A DNA stretch of 18,931 nucleotides from Planctomicrobium sp. (GTDB lineage Bacteria > Planctomycetota > Planctomycetia > Planctomycetales > Planctomycetaceae): assembly GCA_029259835.1 (NCBI GenBank), contig JAJDEL010000016.1, positions 1 through 18,931 on the forward strand, in the 5' to 3' direction. This document shows, piece by piece, positions 1-8,198 of this stretch. The notes under the pieces were generated by a model. The model saw only the letters and a program-made list of their open reading frames with translations. It did no database searches and was not told the origin of the DNA. Position 1 is the stretch's first letter, and each line of letters starts with the position of its first letter. A program made the translations under genes and the position numbers.

Positions 1-30
1 TCCCTTCTACTGGAAACAGATGATCACATC

Positions 31-60
31 TTGACACAAAAAATGGGATTCGATTAGTAA
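31..60 (+). promoter_or_regulatory. Possible sigma70-like promoter before the oxygenase gene
   Basis: A perfect TTGACA lies at 31-36. The best -10 candidates 17-18 bases downstream (TTAGTA at 54-59, TAGTAA at 55-60) match TATAAT poorly. The position, about 45 bases ahead of the GTG start at 103, suits a promoter. The weak -10 and the absence of any upstream context leave this tentative. Confidence 0.28.
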
Positions 61-102
61 TCCAGCATCGAGAAATCTCTTTTATGTCAGGAAAACTCAA
101 TC

Positions 103-903
103 GTGAATTCCACAAATTACGAAACGATATTCGAGGACTGTTTGAACTCAATTCTGCGCGCGGTTGAAAACGCTCAGGTTTCTAATCGACCGTTCCCACA
201 TTTCCTGTTTGAGAATCTCTTTCCGGTCTCTGTTTATGAGCGCATGCTGAATACTTTTCCTCCGCTGGAAAATTACTCTGAACTCGGCAAGTACGCTGGC
301 ACCGCAGGTCAAACTCGGTATCGATGTAGTTTGACCAAAGATGGCTTAGAGGGAATGACCGGCGAAGAGCAAAACTTCTGGCAGGCTGTTCGCGATGCCA
401 TCGGGCATCCGACTGTCAAGAATGCAGTATTCAGTCAACTTGCTGACGGTCTTGCTTACAGGTATTCCATTCCGAAAGGAGATGTTGAAAGCATTGAGGC
501 GTATCCGAAGTCAGAGCTTTATCACGAAGTCTCCGGCTACTCGATTAAGCCGCATCCAGACACGCGGAAAAAAGTCGTCACGATGCAGATTGCTCTCCCT
601 CAAGATGAGTCGCAATCTCAATTGGGGACAGAGTTCTACCGCATGAGTCCCAAGGGTTTACTCACGAAACCATTTGGATTTACGACGGCAATGACGTCCC
701 CGTTCACACCGAATTCCGGATACGCATTCGTTGTCCTGAACACTCCCATGAAAAGAAGCTGGCACGGTCGCAGCGAACTCGCCGAAGAATCAGGCGAACG
801 AAATTCCTTACTGCACCTCTACTACGGCGATGTCGAGAACGGCGATCTGGAAGTGTATGAAAAATTCTACAACCAAGCCCCAACGCTGAAAGCCGCCGCC
901 TGA
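103..903 (+). CDS. 2OG-Fe(II) oxygenase-like protein
   Basis: This 266-residue protein looks like a cupin-fold, non-haem iron, 2-oxoglutarate-dependent oxygenase. Visible features are an N-terminal FPHFLFENLFP segment (31-41) typical of the PKHD/prolyl-hydroxylase-like group, an HPD triad (H151-x-D153), a second metal histidine in SWHG (H221) and a basic residue, R233, in RNSLLHLYY that could bind the 2-oxoglutarate carboxylate. These give the expected order HxD...H...R. No signal peptide or membrane segment is seen, so it is probably cytoplasmic. The start is GTG at 103, with AGGAAAA at 89-95 as ribosome-binding site; the ATG at 84 is out of frame. The gene stands alone and is followed by a strong terminator. 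The substrate is unknown. Relatives often hydroxylate small molecules or proteins, but nothing here shows which. The fold call is fairly sure; the activity is inferred. Confidence 0.72.
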   Translation: MNSTNYETIFEDCLNSILRAVENAQVSNRPFPHFLFENLFPVSVYERMLNTFPPLENYSELGKYAGTAGQTRYRCSLTKDGLEGMTGEEQNFWQAVRDAIGHPTVKNAVFSQLADGLAYRYSIPKGDVESIEAYPKSELYHEVSGYSIKPHPDTRKKVVTMQIALPQDESQSQLGTEFYRMSPKGLLTKPFGFTTAMTSPFTPNSGYAFVVLNTPMKRSWHGRSELAEESGERNSLLHLYYGDVENGDLEVYEKFYNQAPTLKAAA

Positions 904-940
904 TCGTTACGTTGCGTATCACATTTTCCTAAAGCAACTC

Positions 941-973
941 AAGGAGTTCTGCGAATCGCAGCGCTCCTTTTTT
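941..973 (+). terminator. Rho-independent terminator after the oxygenase gene
   Basis: The outer stem AAGGAG (941-946)/CTCCTT (964-969) encloses the inner stem CTGCG (949-953)/CGCAG (957-961) with an AAT loop. A T run to 973 follows. Placed 38 bases after the stop codon, it is a classic intrinsic terminator and marks the upstream gene as a separate transcription unit. Confidence 0.85.
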
Positions 974-1118
974 GATTGGTCAGGAGAGGCTCTCTTACAA
1001 ATCATAAAAGTTTCGGGAATTTTTTGATCGCTTCAAGTCTCTATCTTTTGGAGGCCAGCATTCGTTGGTCGATTCTTCAGCTTTTCTAAACTGATCACAA
1101 TTCGGTGGAGACGAAGGT

Positions 1119-2969
1119 ATGTCGCTGCGCACCCTACTTTGCTTTACGTTATCGATTCCGGTTTTGATCGGCGGATGCGGAGGGACAGAGCCACCTCCTT
1201 TGCGTGAGTCTTCATCTTTAGAAAGTGCTCCATTAAAGGTAGGTGCTGAGGAGAGCGACTATTCGGGAGGAAGTGATGACAGTTTCTCGTTAACACCAGC
1301 TGCAAATCCTATTGGAAACGCAGAGCATCGCTATGCGATTCCAACTCCACGACCAACACGCCCCAAAGTCAACACGGCTGGAGAGACTTACGATAGCATT
1401 GTCGAATCGGGTTTCAAAACAGTTTCCCAAGACCCGCTTTCGACGTTTTCAATCGACGTCGATACCGCTGCGTATGCGAACGTTCGCCGCTACCTTGAAA
1501 GTGGACAAATCCCTCCGAGCGATGCCGTGCGAATCGAAGAACTTGTCAATTACTTTACCTACAACGATCTTCCCCCGACAGATGGTCGACCTTTCTCTAT
1601 TCATGCCGAAGTTGCTCAGTGTCCGTGGAAGCCGCAGCGGCAACTTGTTCGCGTCGCACTCAAAGGTCAGGAAGTCGAACGCGCGGAGCGTCAACCGGCG
1701 AACCTTGTTTTTCTAGTTGATGTCTCTGGATCAATGCGTCCGGCGAATAAGTTACCGCTCGTGAAACGATCACTACATCGATTACTGGAAGAACTAGGTG
1801 ATCGAGATCGTGTGGCGATTGTGACATACGCCAGCGGCGTGCAAACTATTCTGCCACCAACGACAGCGAATCAACAACACCGAATCTCACAGGCCATCGA
1901 CAGCCTCGTTGCCGGTGGTTCAACGAACGGCTCCGCCGGTTTGCATATGGCGTATCAAGTTGCCAGACAGCAGTATGTCAAATTCGGAACGAATCGTGTT
2001 GTCCTTTGCTCCGATGGTGACTTCAACGCTGGGATGACGAACGAACAAGACCTCGTTCAGTTGATATCACGCGAAGCGATTTCAGGAGTGTTTTTAAGTG
2101 TCCTCGGTTTTGGTGTCGGGAACTACCATGATTCCATCGCCGAAAAACTGGCCGACCACGGGAATGGGAATTACGCCTACATCGATTCTTATTCAGAAGC
2201 ACGCAAAGTTCTGGTTGATCAAATGACCGGCACCCTCGAAACTATTGCCAAGGACGTCAAAATTCAAGTTGAGTTTAACCCGGCGAATGTCGCGTCGTAT
2301 CGTCTCATCGGCTACGAAAACCGAACGCTCGCGGCTCAAGACTTTCGCAATGACAGGAAAGACGCTGGCGAAATCGGGGCAGGTCATTCGGTAACTGCTC
2401 TCTACGAAGTTGTTCCCGTTGGAGCCGAAGTTCCAGCAAGTGAGGTCCCTGAACTTCGCTATCAAGACAAACAGATCGCCCCAACGGATCAGCACGGTGA
2501 TGAACTGTTAACCGTTCGCCTCCGCTACAAACTTCCCAACGAAAGCCAAGGCATCGAGTTCACACACGCCGTCGCTAATACTGCAAACGGTTTTGAGAAA
2601 GCGAGTGTCGATTTCCGCTTTGCGACTTCAGTTGCCATGTTCGGAATGATCCTCCGCGATTCACAATTCGCCCAACATCTTGGCTGGAACGATGTTCGCA
2701 GCTTGGCGAAAACGTCACTCGGGGAAGATCAAAAAGGCTACCGAACAGAGTTTTTGAATCTCGTTGCCCAGGCCGAGCAACTGGTTCATCGTCCACACAG
2801 AGCCGAGCAAGTCTTCTATCACGAACAGCCAATCCTCCCTTCTACTCCGCAAATGACAACGCTTCGAGGGCACGCCTCGGACATTTTCCAAACCAGCGAA
2901 TCAGGGAAAGTCATTGCTCTATTCGTTGTCATCGGAGTCTCTTACGGCATTTCGATGATGCGGAAATGA
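1119..2969 (+). CDS. YfbK-type von Willebrand factor A lipoprotein
   Basis: This 616-residue protein begins with a lipoprotein signal ending at a lipobox cysteine (LIGGC, C20), so it should be secreted and lipid-anchored. A low-complexity linker follows, then a VWA N-terminal module (about 85-180, with DPLSTFSIDVDTAAYANVRRYL), and the VWA domain (about 193-370). The metal-ion site is complete: D201-x-S203-x-S205 in DVSGSM, T269 in GGSTNGS and D299 in SDGDFNAG. The region from about 375 to 565 matches the DUF3520-like C-terminal part of the YfbK family. An extra hydrophobic segment at about 598-612 ends the protein with a basic MMRK. E. coli YfbK is a similar-sized relative of unknown role; VWA domains generally bind protein partners through a divalent metal. 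A purine-rich stretch GGTGGAGACGAAGG lies just before the ATG. It is monocistronic and converges on recJ. Confidence 0.9.
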   Translation: MSLRTLLCFTLSIPVLIGGCGGTEPPPLRESSSLESAPLKVGAEESDYSGGSDDSFSLTPAANPIGNAEHRYAIPTPRPTRPKVNTAGETYDSIVESGFKTVSQDPLSTFSIDVDTAAYANVRRYLESGQIPPSDAVRIEELVNYFTYNDLPPTDGRPFSIHAEVAQCPWKPQRQLVRVALKGQEVERAERQPANLVFLVDVSGSMRPANKLPLVKRSLHRLLEELGDRDRVAIVTYASGVQTILPPTTANQQHRISQAIDSLVAGGSTNGSAGLHMAYQVARQQYVKFGTNRVVLCSDGDFNAGMTNEQDLVQLISREAISGVFLSVLGFGVGNYHDSIAEKLADHGNGNYAYIDSYSEARKVLVDQMTGTLETIAKDVKIQVEFNPANVASYRLIGYENRTLAAQDFRNDRKDAGEIGAGHSVTALYEVVPVGAEVPASEVPELRYQDKQIAPTDQHGDELLTVRLRYKLPNESQGIEFTHAVANTANGFEKASVDFRFATSVAMFGMILRDSQFAQHLGWNDVRSLAKTSLGEDQKGYRTEFLNLVAQAEQLVHRPHRAEQVFYHEQPILPSTPQMTTLRGHASDIFQTSESGKVIALFVVIGVSYGISMMRK

Positions 2970-3012
2970 TGACGAATCGGTTCTAGTTTTCAATTCAATA
3001 AGAGCGAGACTG

Positions 3013-3043
3013 TTTAGCCGCCCACTTGAAGTGGGCGGCTAAA
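3013..3043. terminator. 15-bp perfect palindrome between convergent genes
   Basis: Arms TTTAGCCGCCCACTT (3013-3027) and AAGTGGGCGGCTAAA (3029-3043) are perfect reverse complements around a single G. It sits 43 bases after the VWA stop and 22 bases before the recJ stop. With the A/T-rich flanks of the stem it can act as a bidirectional terminator. The very GC-rich, exactly symmetric core also fits a dispersed intergenic palindromic repeat. Confidence 0.7.
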
Positions 3044-3065
3044 AGCTAGCGGAATTCATGAAAAA

Positions 3066-4835
3066 CTATGTCGCCGCTGCCGCTGCTGTTTTCGCCGAAG
3101 GTTGCCAGTCGATGAGTTTTAATTCGACGGTTTCGTAGCCTCGGTAGCGGTTCATGTTCGTCGTGAAGCAGATGGAAAACGGGCCGTGGATCTCGTCTTT
3201 CATTTCGTCGGCCCAGTCACCTTTTCCAAAAGCGACGGCGCGGAGCACTTTGCTTCCGTCGCGAACTCGCAGCGACAAATGTCGATCCCCTCCGCCCATT
3301 TTTTTCGGTGGTTCAACGAGTTCAACTTTGCTGGCAGAGAACTTCGGACGTTGGTGCTGTGCGCCAAATGGGCCGAGCCAGTCGAGCTCCTTGACTGCGC
3401 GGTGAGTGAGGTCGTGCAGTGAAATTTCCGCATCGACTGAAAGTTCCGGCTCGGCGGTTTCTGATGAAGATTGCTCCAGCGCATACTGCCCGAGTGCCTT
3501 TCGGAAATCGTCAATGTTCTCCTGTTTGATTCTCATTCCGGCTGCCGCTTTGTGACCACCGAATGTTTCCAGGTGTTCGCTACACGCTGTTAAACCAGCG
3601 TGTAAATCAAATCCATGAAACGAACGTCCTGACCCCTGACCTGTGCCGGACTCGGAATTCAGAGCCAGCATAACTGCCGGGCGTTCGAATCTTTCAGCCA
3701 TTCGACTGGCAACAATTCCAATCACGCCGGGATGCCATTCTTCACTCGCCAGAACCAAAGCACCAGCTTCGAGCCATTCCAGGTTTTCTTCAACTTGTTG
3801 TTTGGCTTCCTTGAATATTTTGCGTTCGACCTTCTGGCGATCTTTGTTGAGTTGGTCCATGTAATCCGCAAGTTGTGCGGCGCGTTGTTTATTCTCGGTC
3901 GTGAGCAGTTCAACCGCCAAACGTGCCTGCCCCAACCGACCAGCGGCGTTGATGCGCGGGGCAATTCCGAATCCAATATCTTCCGCCGACATTTCTTTTT
4001 GATCGTGTAAACCAGCAACCTTCATCAGCATCGAAAGTCCCAGCATTGAATTCTCAACAACTGTTGCCAGACCATATCGGACAAGAATCCGGTTCTCGCC
4101 GACCAGCGGAACGACGTCTGCCACGGTTCCAATCGCCGCCAAGCCCACTGCCGATTTCAAATACTCGCGCATTCTGGGCGAGGCTTTCGTCCCATCTCCC
4201 AAAAGTTGGCAGACGGCCCAGGCAAGCTTAAAGGCAACTCCTGCTCCGCACAAATCCGGAAACGGATACTCGCTGCCAGGCAATCGAGGATGAACGTTCG
4301 TCGCCGCCACTGGAAGATCGTCGACCATTGTGTGGTGATCGGTAATGATCAATTCTAGGCCGAGTTCTTTCGCCAGCGCTGCTTCTGCCAAACTGCAAAT
4401 TCCGCAGTCGACAGTAATCACGAGCCGATTCGGATCCTCTTCATGCAAAGTTCGAATCGCCTCCAGATTCAAACCGTAGCCTTCGTCGATTCGGCATGGA
4501 ATGTAATAGTCGACCGTTGCACCTGCCAGCTTGAAGCAGTGCCAGAGAATGCTCGTTGCTGTCACTCCATCAACATCGTAATCACCATAAATCGTAATCC
4601 GACGTTTCGATTTAATCGCCGACACCACGCGATCAGCCGCTTCTGAGATTCCCGGCAGCAGCGTCGGCTCGTGCAGGTCCGTCATCTTTGTTGCGTAAAG
4701 TTGATGAGCATGATCCTTCGATTCAATTCCTCGAGCAGCTAATACCTGAGCGAGTAATGCCGAGCAAGACATCTCCTTCGCCAGTCGGGAAACCGTTCCT
4801 TGATCATGCGGAGCAAACCTCCATTGTTTCGGCAT
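3066..4835 (-). CDS. recJ: Single-stranded-DNA-specific exonuclease RecJ
   Basis: RecJ degrades single-stranded DNA 5' to 3' in recombination, mismatch and base-excision repair. The 589-residue length is normal. The DHH phosphoesterase motifs are intact: GDYDVDG (84-90), VDCG (142-145), TDHH (165-168) and VADVVP (238-243). They are followed by RINAAGRLG (294-302), then the DHHA1 part with WHPGVIGIVASR (367-378), SGRS (402-405) and GGHKAAAGM (426-434). A C-terminal OB-type domain covers about 465-580, and the protein ends in an alanine run. The ATG at 4835 puts the N-terminus where RecJ proteins normally begin; no strong Shine-Dalgarno is visible. It is the last gene of the minus-strand block, 145 bases after the sugar kinase, and converges on the VWA gene. 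All catalytic aspartates are present, so it should be active. Confidence 0.97.
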   Translation of the reverse strand: MPKQWRFAPHDQGTVSRLAKEMSCSALLAQVLAARGIESKDHAHQLYATKMTDLHEPTLLPGISEAADRVVSAIKSKRRITIYGDYDVDGVTATSILWHCFKLAGATVDYYIPCRIDEGYGLNLEAIRTLHEEDPNRLVITVDCGICSLAEAALAKELGLELIITDHHTMVDDLPVAATNVHPRLPGSEYPFPDLCGAGVAFKLAWAVCQLLGDGTKASPRMREYLKSAVGLAAIGTVADVVPLVGENRILVRYGLATVVENSMLGLSMLMKVAGLHDQKEMSAEDIGFGIAPRINAAGRLGQARLAVELLTTENKQRAAQLADYMDQLNKDRQKVERKIFKEAKQQVEENLEWLEAGALVLASEEWHPGVIGIVASRMAERFERPAVMLALNSESGTGQGSGRSFHGFDLHAGLTACSEHLETFGGHKAAAGMRIKQENIDDFRKALGQYALEQSSSETAEPELSVDAEISLHDLTHRAVKELDWLGPFGAQHQRPKFSASKVELVEPPKKMGGGDRHLSLRVRDGSKVLRAVAFGKGDWADEMKDEIHGPFSICFTTNMNRYRGYETVELKLIDWQPSAKTAAAAAT

Positions 4836-4980
4836 AGGACGTCGTTTCTGTGGCTGGAAATGGAGCTGAGTGAGTCAGCCAGCAGTTTAGATCCGAACGT
4901 TCAGCAACGGTAGTGCCGCGCCCGACTTGGTTCGAGGATTTCTGTGAGCAACACCGGTTTGCCTCAATCAGCACCAGGTT

Positions 4981-5883
4981 CTACCCAATTTCCAGCTTCC
5001 TGAATTCGACAATCAAGTCCGGCATTGCTCCGTGATGAGAGGCGACGATGCCACCGATTTTGTTGGCGAACCGGCCTGATTCTTCGAGGTTCTTGCCTGA
5101 GAGTTGTGAGAAAATCAATCCAGCAGTGAAGGCATCACCGGCACCGACGGTGTCCGCAACTTCAATTGGTTCGCCGGGTGTGTCAAAAGAGTCTTCTGAA
5201 CTGACGACCAGGCAACCGTTCGCGCCGCGCGTAATACAGACCAGATTCAAATCGTATTTCTCGATCAGTGCTTTGGTAAATTGAGTGTGGTCGGTTGGCA
5301 AATTCAACATCGCGGTCAGCAGGTCAACTTCTTCGTCATTCAGCTTCAAAATCGTGGCGAGATTGAGCGACGCTTCAATGCAGGTGATGTCGTAATACTC
5401 TTGCCGAATGTTGATGTCGTAAACGAGCAGGCATTCCTTGGAAGTCGCCGCAACTGCTTTGTGGATTGTTTCTCTTGAAGTGGAGCATCTTTGTGCCAGC
5501 GTTCCAAAGCAAACGGCGGCAGCTTTTTGCATCACGGCTTCCAGATCGGCATTGAAATCAAGTTTATTCCAGGCAACGTCTTCATGAATGATGTACTCCG
5601 GTTGGTTCTCAGTATTGATCGACACCGTCACGCGACCGGTCGGAGCCGTCTCATCTCGTTGAATCAATGAAGTCTGAAGATCTTTCGACTGGAGAAATTC
5701 AACAAGTTCATCCCCCAAGTCATCTTTTCCAACACGACTCGCCACCAGCCCGCAACACCCCAGTTGCTGAGCCTGAAACGCAACATTCGCAGGCGCCCCG
5801 CCGGGCCGTTTCCCATCCGGAAAAACATCCCACAGCAGTTCACCCAATCCAACAACGATGGGTGGGTTTGTGTTTTTAGTCAA
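4981..5883 (-). CDS. PfkB-family carbohydrate kinase (fructokinase-like)
   Basis: This 300-residue ribokinase/PfkB-fold kinase transfers phosphate from ATP to a sugar hydroxyl in the cytoplasm. The N-terminal strand VVGLGELLWDVFPDG (10-24) is followed by the sugar-binding signature GGAPANVA (28-35). The second PfkB signature DTVGAGDAF (244-252) supplies the catalytic base D250 and the anion hole. NIRQEYY (158-164) and ITRGANG (217-223) are also typical. The GELLWDxFPDG/GGAPANVA combination is most like fructokinases, but adenosine, ribose or ketodeoxygluconate kinases share the fold, so the substrate is not fixed. The start is TTG at 5883: there is an in-frame stop just upstream, and any later start would cut into the first strand. 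GGAAA lies only four bases ahead of it. Confidence 0.9.
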   Translation of the reverse strand: MTKNTNPPIVVGLGELLWDVFPDGKRPGGAPANVAFQAQQLGCCGLVASRVGKDDLGDELVEFLQSKDLQTSLIQRDETAPTGRVTVSINTENQPEYIIHEDVAWNKLDFNADLEAVMQKAAAVCFGTLAQRCSTSRETIHKAVAATSKECLLVYDINIRQEYYDITCIEASLNLATILKLNDEEVDLLTAMLNLPTDHTQFTKALIEKYDLNLVCITRGANGCLVVSSEDSFDTPGEPIEVADTVGAGDAFTAGLIFSQLSGKNLEESGRFANKIGGIVASHHGAMPDLIVEFRKLEIG

Positions 5884-5979
5884 TGAATTTCCATTAGCGT
5901 TTTGCTCTCAATGAAATGTCTATGGAATCCCAAGTCTGCCAGCAAATTGATTGGTGCCTTGCACTGCAACGAACTCATT

Positions 5980-6333
5980 CTACCTCGCAGACTTGCCACT
6001 GGAATCATTGTGAGTTCCGGTATTGCTAACCTCTGTTGATCCTTCAGACGAATCGACTTCTTCTGTCGCTCGACTTTTCTGAGCTGCCCAAATCGTTACT
6101 CCCCAGGTGCTCCAGAGGAAGTGTCCAATTGCGTTTCCGATCATGCCATTTTTCCCTCCGATAATGAATCCGCTAAAGGCTCCGAGCAACACTGCACCCA
6201 GGATAAGGGGAGATGCACGCTGGACTCTTGAAACAATTTCCTGACGTGTATTTTGGGAAGTTCTCACGGAATTTACTGCAATGAGCAGTATCAAGAACCA
6301 GAATGCGATCCCGAGTATGTCTTCAGTTTTCAT
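5980..6333 (-). CDS. Small two-helix membrane protein coupled to the channel gene
   Basis: This is a 117-residue protein of unrecognised family. One helix spans about residues 6-23 (LGIAFWFLILLIAV), and a second hydrophobic, glycine-rich stretch spans about 42-80 (LILGAVLLGAFSGFIIGG onward), possibly a helix pair or re-entrant segment. The C-terminal 35 residues are polar, rich in Ser/Glu/Thr, and probably soluble. The ATG at 6333 is chosen because AAAAGGGGGG lies just upstream; a longer reading from 6423 would run far into the channel gene and lose this site. The start overlaps the end of the FocA-like gene by 11 bases, which suggests translational coupling and a role with that channel. No catalytic motif is visible. 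Confidence 0.72.
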   Translation of the reverse strand: MKTEDILGIAFWFLILLIAVNSVRTSQNTRQEIVSRVQRASPLILGAVLLGAFSGFIIGGKNGMIGNAIGHFLWSTWGVTIWAAQKSRATEEVDSSEGSTEVSNTGTHNDSSGKSAR

Positions 6334-7198
6334 TGGTTCCCCCCTTTTGAACGTCTTCGTTTCGCAAGTAAACGAACCAATAAACCACTCCGACCATGAA
6401 TGCCCCTCCGATGATGTTTCCAATCGTCACAGGCAACAGATTTGAAATTAAAAAGTTGTCCCAGGTCAGGTTGCTGTACTGATCGGTACCGAGTGGCAGA
6501 GTTCCCTTAATGAATAATCCGAGTGGAATGAAGTACATGTTCGCGACGCTGTGTTCGAAGCCTGCCGCAACAAATGCAGTGATGGGAAAGATGATGGCAA
6601 GGATCTTGTCCGTTGTGGAGCGAGCACTGAAGCAAAGCCACACTGCGAGACAAACGAGTGCATTACAGAGCACACCTAAAGCGATTGCTTGAACAAACCC
6701 GAGACTGCATTTCGCATTAGCTATGCCGAGAGCATTTTCTCCAACGGCTCCACCTGCAAAGGTGTATTGCTTGCTGAAGAAAACGAAGCCCGCTGTCGCC
6801 AGCGATCCTGCGAAGTTTCCGACGTACACGATGGACCAGTTTCTCAAGAGTTGAGAGTAAGTCGCACGCTTGCAGGCAACCGCCATGACGATCAAGTTGT
6901 TCCCGGTGAACAACTCTGCGCCAGCCACGATGACCAAAATCAAACCAAGAGAAAAGGCGATGCCGCCCAAGAGTTTTGTGACCCCATACGGAAGCACTTC
7001 TCCCGCACCGGTTGTCACAACCGTGGCAAACATTGCTCCCAAGCTAATAAATGCTCCAGCGAGTACCGCTAACACAAAAGTTGTCACAGCCGGCATTGTC
7101 ACCTTTGCGACACCGACGTCTTCAGCTCGCCGAGCCATTTCCAATGGAAGAAAGGCGTCCGGTTGTAGCCCGTGTGATTCGTTTGGTGTGGGCGTCAT
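6323..7198 (-). CDS. Formate/nitrite transporter (FocA/NirC family)
   Basis: This 291-residue inner-membrane channel is of the FNT family, which form pentamers that pass formate, nitrite or hydrosulfide. Six hydrophobic helices can be followed. The family-typical segments GAELFTGN (93-100), GNFAGS (127-132), GVLCNALVCLAVW (175-187) and GFEHSVANMYFIPLG (213-227) are present. H216 in the last segment is the conserved central pore histidine. The N-terminal PDAFLPLEMARRAEDVGVAK (13-32) matches the cytosolic N-terminal helix of FocA. The ATG at 7198 gives the normal length, though the Shine-Dalgarno is weak. It lies 102 bases after the SDR gene and overlaps the following small membrane protein. 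The substrate cannot be read from sequence, and no pyruvate formate-lyase or nitrite reductase gene is nearby. Confidence 0.94.
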   Translation of the reverse strand: MTPTPNESHGLQPDAFLPLEMARRAEDVGVAKVTMPAVTTFVLAVLAGAFISLGAMFATVVTTGAGEVLPYGVTKLLGGIAFSLGLILVIVAGAELFTGNNLIVMAVACKRATYSQLLRNWSIVYVGNFAGSLATAGFVFFSKQYTFAGGAVGENALGIANAKCSLGFVQAIALGVLCNALVCLAVWLCFSARSTTDKILAIIFPITAFVAAGFEHSVANMYFIPLGLFIKGTLPLGTDQYSNLTWDNFLISNLLPVTIGNIIGGAFMVGVVYWFVYLRNEDVQKGGTNEN

Positions 7199-7300
7199 GA
7201 TAATGATGGGTACTTTCTGTTAGTTTCTCTTCTTAAACTTGGACGTTGTATTTTTGCGGAACTCACATCGCGAATCCACTTCTTTGTTTCGGACTATCGA

Positions 7301-8077
7301 TCACGAATGCATGACGAAGCCGCCATCGACGTTAATAGTCTGACCGGTCACTTGTGCTGTTCTTTCTGATGAGAGAAAGACGATCATATCGGCGATATCT
7401 TCGGGAGTTTGCCATGATTGAAGAGGGATCGTGTTTTTAATTTTCTCACCTGCCCAGTCTTCGTAAGAACGTTTTTGGTCTTCGGTCTGCAAATTGTTCC
7501 AGGCTTGCCAGACCGATTTGTTGAGTGGTGTTTGAATCATCCCAGGGCAGACGGTGTTGACTCGCACGCCGTGTGGTGCGAGATCCTTTGCCAAGCATTG
7601 TGCGAAGTTGATATTCGCCGCTTTGCTCGCGGAATAAGGGGGATCGGTTTGTGATCCGATCTGTCCGGCAACCGAAGCTATGAACACCATTGTGCCGGAC
7701 TTTTGCTTGCGCATCACCGGACCAACATCATGGGCGATGTTCGTCATGCCCATGATGTTGACTTCGACGACTTTCCTCCAGTCCTCTGGCTTAAGATGAT
7801 CATACGGAAAACCGAACTTGCCGGAACCAATTGCGGCTGCATGAACCAGGTGATCGATGCGACCATGTTTCTCGATGATGTTGTTCAGAGCGTTTTTAAC
7901 ATCGGCGAAATTCGTGATATCAACACACGCAAAATCGACGTTGGAATCGTTCGGTTCATGAAGATCCCAAACGACAACGCGTGCTCCTTCCTCCCGAAAC
8001 GACTGCACCGTCGCCTTGCCAATTCCACTGACACCTCCAGTGACAAGGACCACATGATTTTTAAGATTCAGTTCCAC
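7301..8077 (-). CDS. SDR-family NAD(P)-dependent oxidoreductase
   Basis: This 258-residue classical short-chain dehydrogenase/reductase has a Rossmann fold with the cofactor motif TGGVSGIG (13-20), D51/D53-type acidic cofactor contacts (ACVDITN) and a catalytic set N107, S135 (IASVAG), Y148 and K152 (YSASK). The C-terminal NVDGGFVMHS is typical of the family. D38 at the end of the second strand (VVVWDLH) favours NAD over NADP. FabG-like, hydroxysteroid and sugar-alcohol dehydrogenases are all possible, and the substrate is unassigned. The start is GTG at 8077, with GAGGAAA just upstream as a good Shine-Dalgarno. It is the first gene of the minus-strand block and divergent from the BlaI-type repressor, so their control regions share bases 8078-8261. 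Confidence 0.93.
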   Translation of the reverse strand: MELNLKNHVVLVTGGVSGIGKATVQSFREEGARVVVWDLHEPNDSNVDFACVDITNFADVKNALNNIIEKHGRIDHLVHAAAIGSGKFGFPYDHLKPEDWRKVVEVNIMGMTNIAHDVGPVMRKQKSGTMVFIASVAGQIGSQTDPPYSASKAANINFAQCLAKDLAPHGVRVNTVCPGMIQTPLNKSVWQAWNNLQTEDQKRSYEDWAGEKIKNTIPLQSWQTPEDIADMIVFLSSERTAQVTGQTINVDGGFVMHS

Positions 8078-8198
8078 TGACCGCGTTTCCTCTATTTATA
8101 ATGAGTGAGATCGAATTCACCGCTGTTGTCGCTCCTCACGCAAATGATCCTCGATTGGACTGGCAATAGGAACCGACTTTGCTAATATCTATGCTTAC

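Noticed and set aside
1..57. Possible 18-codon tail of an upstream plus-strand gene ending at TAG 55-57
   Set aside because: All three frames are open for only a short way and 18 codons without a stop are expected by chance; there is no motif to support it.
84..167. 27-residue frame from ATG 84 overlapping the oxygenase start
   Set aside because: It is out of frame with the well-supported oxygenase, very short, and has no protein-like character. The AGGAAAA site fits the GTG at 103.
4836..4980. Terminator between the sugar kinase and recJ
   Set aside because: Only a weak GGCTG/CAGCC pairing with a long loop and no T run was found, so the two genes may be co-transcribed or not.
6334..6423. 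Thirty-residue N-terminal extension of the small membrane protein
   Set aside because: It would lie wholly within the channel gene in another frame, and the strong GGGGGG ribosome site points to the ATG at 6333.
8080..8100. TATAAAT-like box upstream of the SDR gene as its promoter
   Set aside because: It overlaps or abuts the ribosome-binding site, leaving no room for a transcript start, and has no matching -35.
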